Part shown: in pieces, positions 63,481 to 64,000 of the stretch
Layout of the letters: each line of letters opens with the position of its first letter
How positions within the stretch are numbered: the stretch's first letter is position 1
From: Athripsodes cinereus
Taxonomy: Eukaryota > Arthropoda > Insecta > Trichoptera > Leptoceridae
Assembly (NCBI GenBank): GCA_947579605.1
Contig: OX388328.1
Span: forward strand, 8,535,684-8,599,683
Length of the DNA stretch: 64,000 nt
Direction: 5' to 3'
Translations under genes and position numbers: made by a program
Notes under the pieces: generated by a model
Database searches by the model: none
What the model was told of the DNA's origin: nothing
The model's input: the letters and a program-made list of their open reading frames with translations, nothing else

Positions 63481-63717
63481 TTTTAAAAGGTTGTTGCCTT
63501 CACAACACCCGCGCCGCCGAAGCCTGCCACTGCCTCTCTACACCCCAGGTGATGTGAAGTTGAATCCTGCACGAAACATGGTAGAAGCCAACGATCTTTC
63601 TCAAGACCAACTAAAAAGTCTTGTTCAAGACTACTGTACGTAGAGTAGCTAAAAATGATATTTATGTAGATATACATATAATATGCTCTGCGAAAACACA
63701 TTTTCAAATATTTATGT

Positions 63718-63860
63718 AGTGGGTTACAATCCATTGGATTGGTCTGCAATGAGTTTGGATTTTCTTCTCCATTCCTCCCTTTTTGCTACCAGTCTTTTTA
63801 ATTCTACGTAGATTTCACAATTCATGTCCTTCTTCACTTAGTCCATAAAGGTGTTTCTTG
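63718..63860 (-). pseudogene. LINE C-terminal scrap (family of 30768-31556)
   Basis: 'gttacaatccattggattgg' and 'ttctccattcctccct' are the reverse of the KLVADQSNGL C-terminus. Beyond 63850 the text repeats 'atgtcctt.ttcactt.gtcc' in a small degenerate tandem array up to the window end. Confidence 0.65.
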
Positions 63861-64000
63861 GTCCACATAGGTACCTCAATTCATGTCCTTCACTTGGTCC
63901 ATATAGATGCATATCCTTCTTCACTTCGTCTATATAGATTCAGGTCCCTTTTTCACTTCTTCTTCTTCTTCTTATGGCCTTAAACCCGTACTTCCAGCTC

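Overview
The window is animal nuclear DNA, AT-rich, with intron-bearing genes and very dense short mobile elements. It is almost certainly an arthropod. I lean towards Lepidoptera because several repeats look like ones I associate with moth and butterfly genomes: the tRNA-derived SINE whose tail holds 'cctgggtctgggtgtt' and 'tagtttgggactag', a Helitron with 'ctccgaaacggctggaccga', and a repeat ending 'ttcggagcctattc ... tagtatagat'. That assignment rests on memory of repeat families and is not proven.

Region 1 to about 17 kb, minus strand: the only recognisable host gene is a MAGI-type scaffold gene (two WW domains, then PDZ domains). I recovered 13 consecutive exons from the initiator ATG at 16938 to the left edge. 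All junctions have GT/AG sites and matching phase, and together they give 2358 nt (786 codons) with no stop. The protein runs as a Ser/Thr/Gln-rich leader, WW1, WW2, PDZ1, a long Ser/Asn-rich linker with a duplicated exon, PDZ2, and a further linker running off the window. No guanylate-kinase-like domain is present. Introns hold a 30-bp minisatellite, a piggyBac-like MITE inside a LINE remnant, SINEs, a 194-bp solo LTR and a Harbinger-like MITE.

Region 17 to 53 kb: no intact host gene was seen. It is a nested mosaic of non-LTR retrotransposon 3' fragments (at least ten lineages), tRNA-derived SINEs, hAT-like MITEs with 8-bp target duplications, Harbinger-like MITEs with 3-bp duplications, a Helitron, minisatellites and tandem duplications. 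Three elements (about 14.1, 35.5 and 52.9 kb) share 9 to 11-bp target duplications and arrays of short iterated motifs and look like Mutator or foldback-type elements.

Region 53.9 to 57.9 kb, plus strand: a nearly full-length RTE-type retrotransposon (endonuclease plus reverse transcriptase, about 1,060 codons) interrupted by one in-frame TAG, inserted in another repeat whose sequence resumes on both sides.

Region 58 to 64 kb: more LINE remnants, a palindromic MITE, and a broken minus-strand sequence resembling the IQ-motif region of IQCA1/DRC11. The remainder is AT-rich DNA in which I recognise little.
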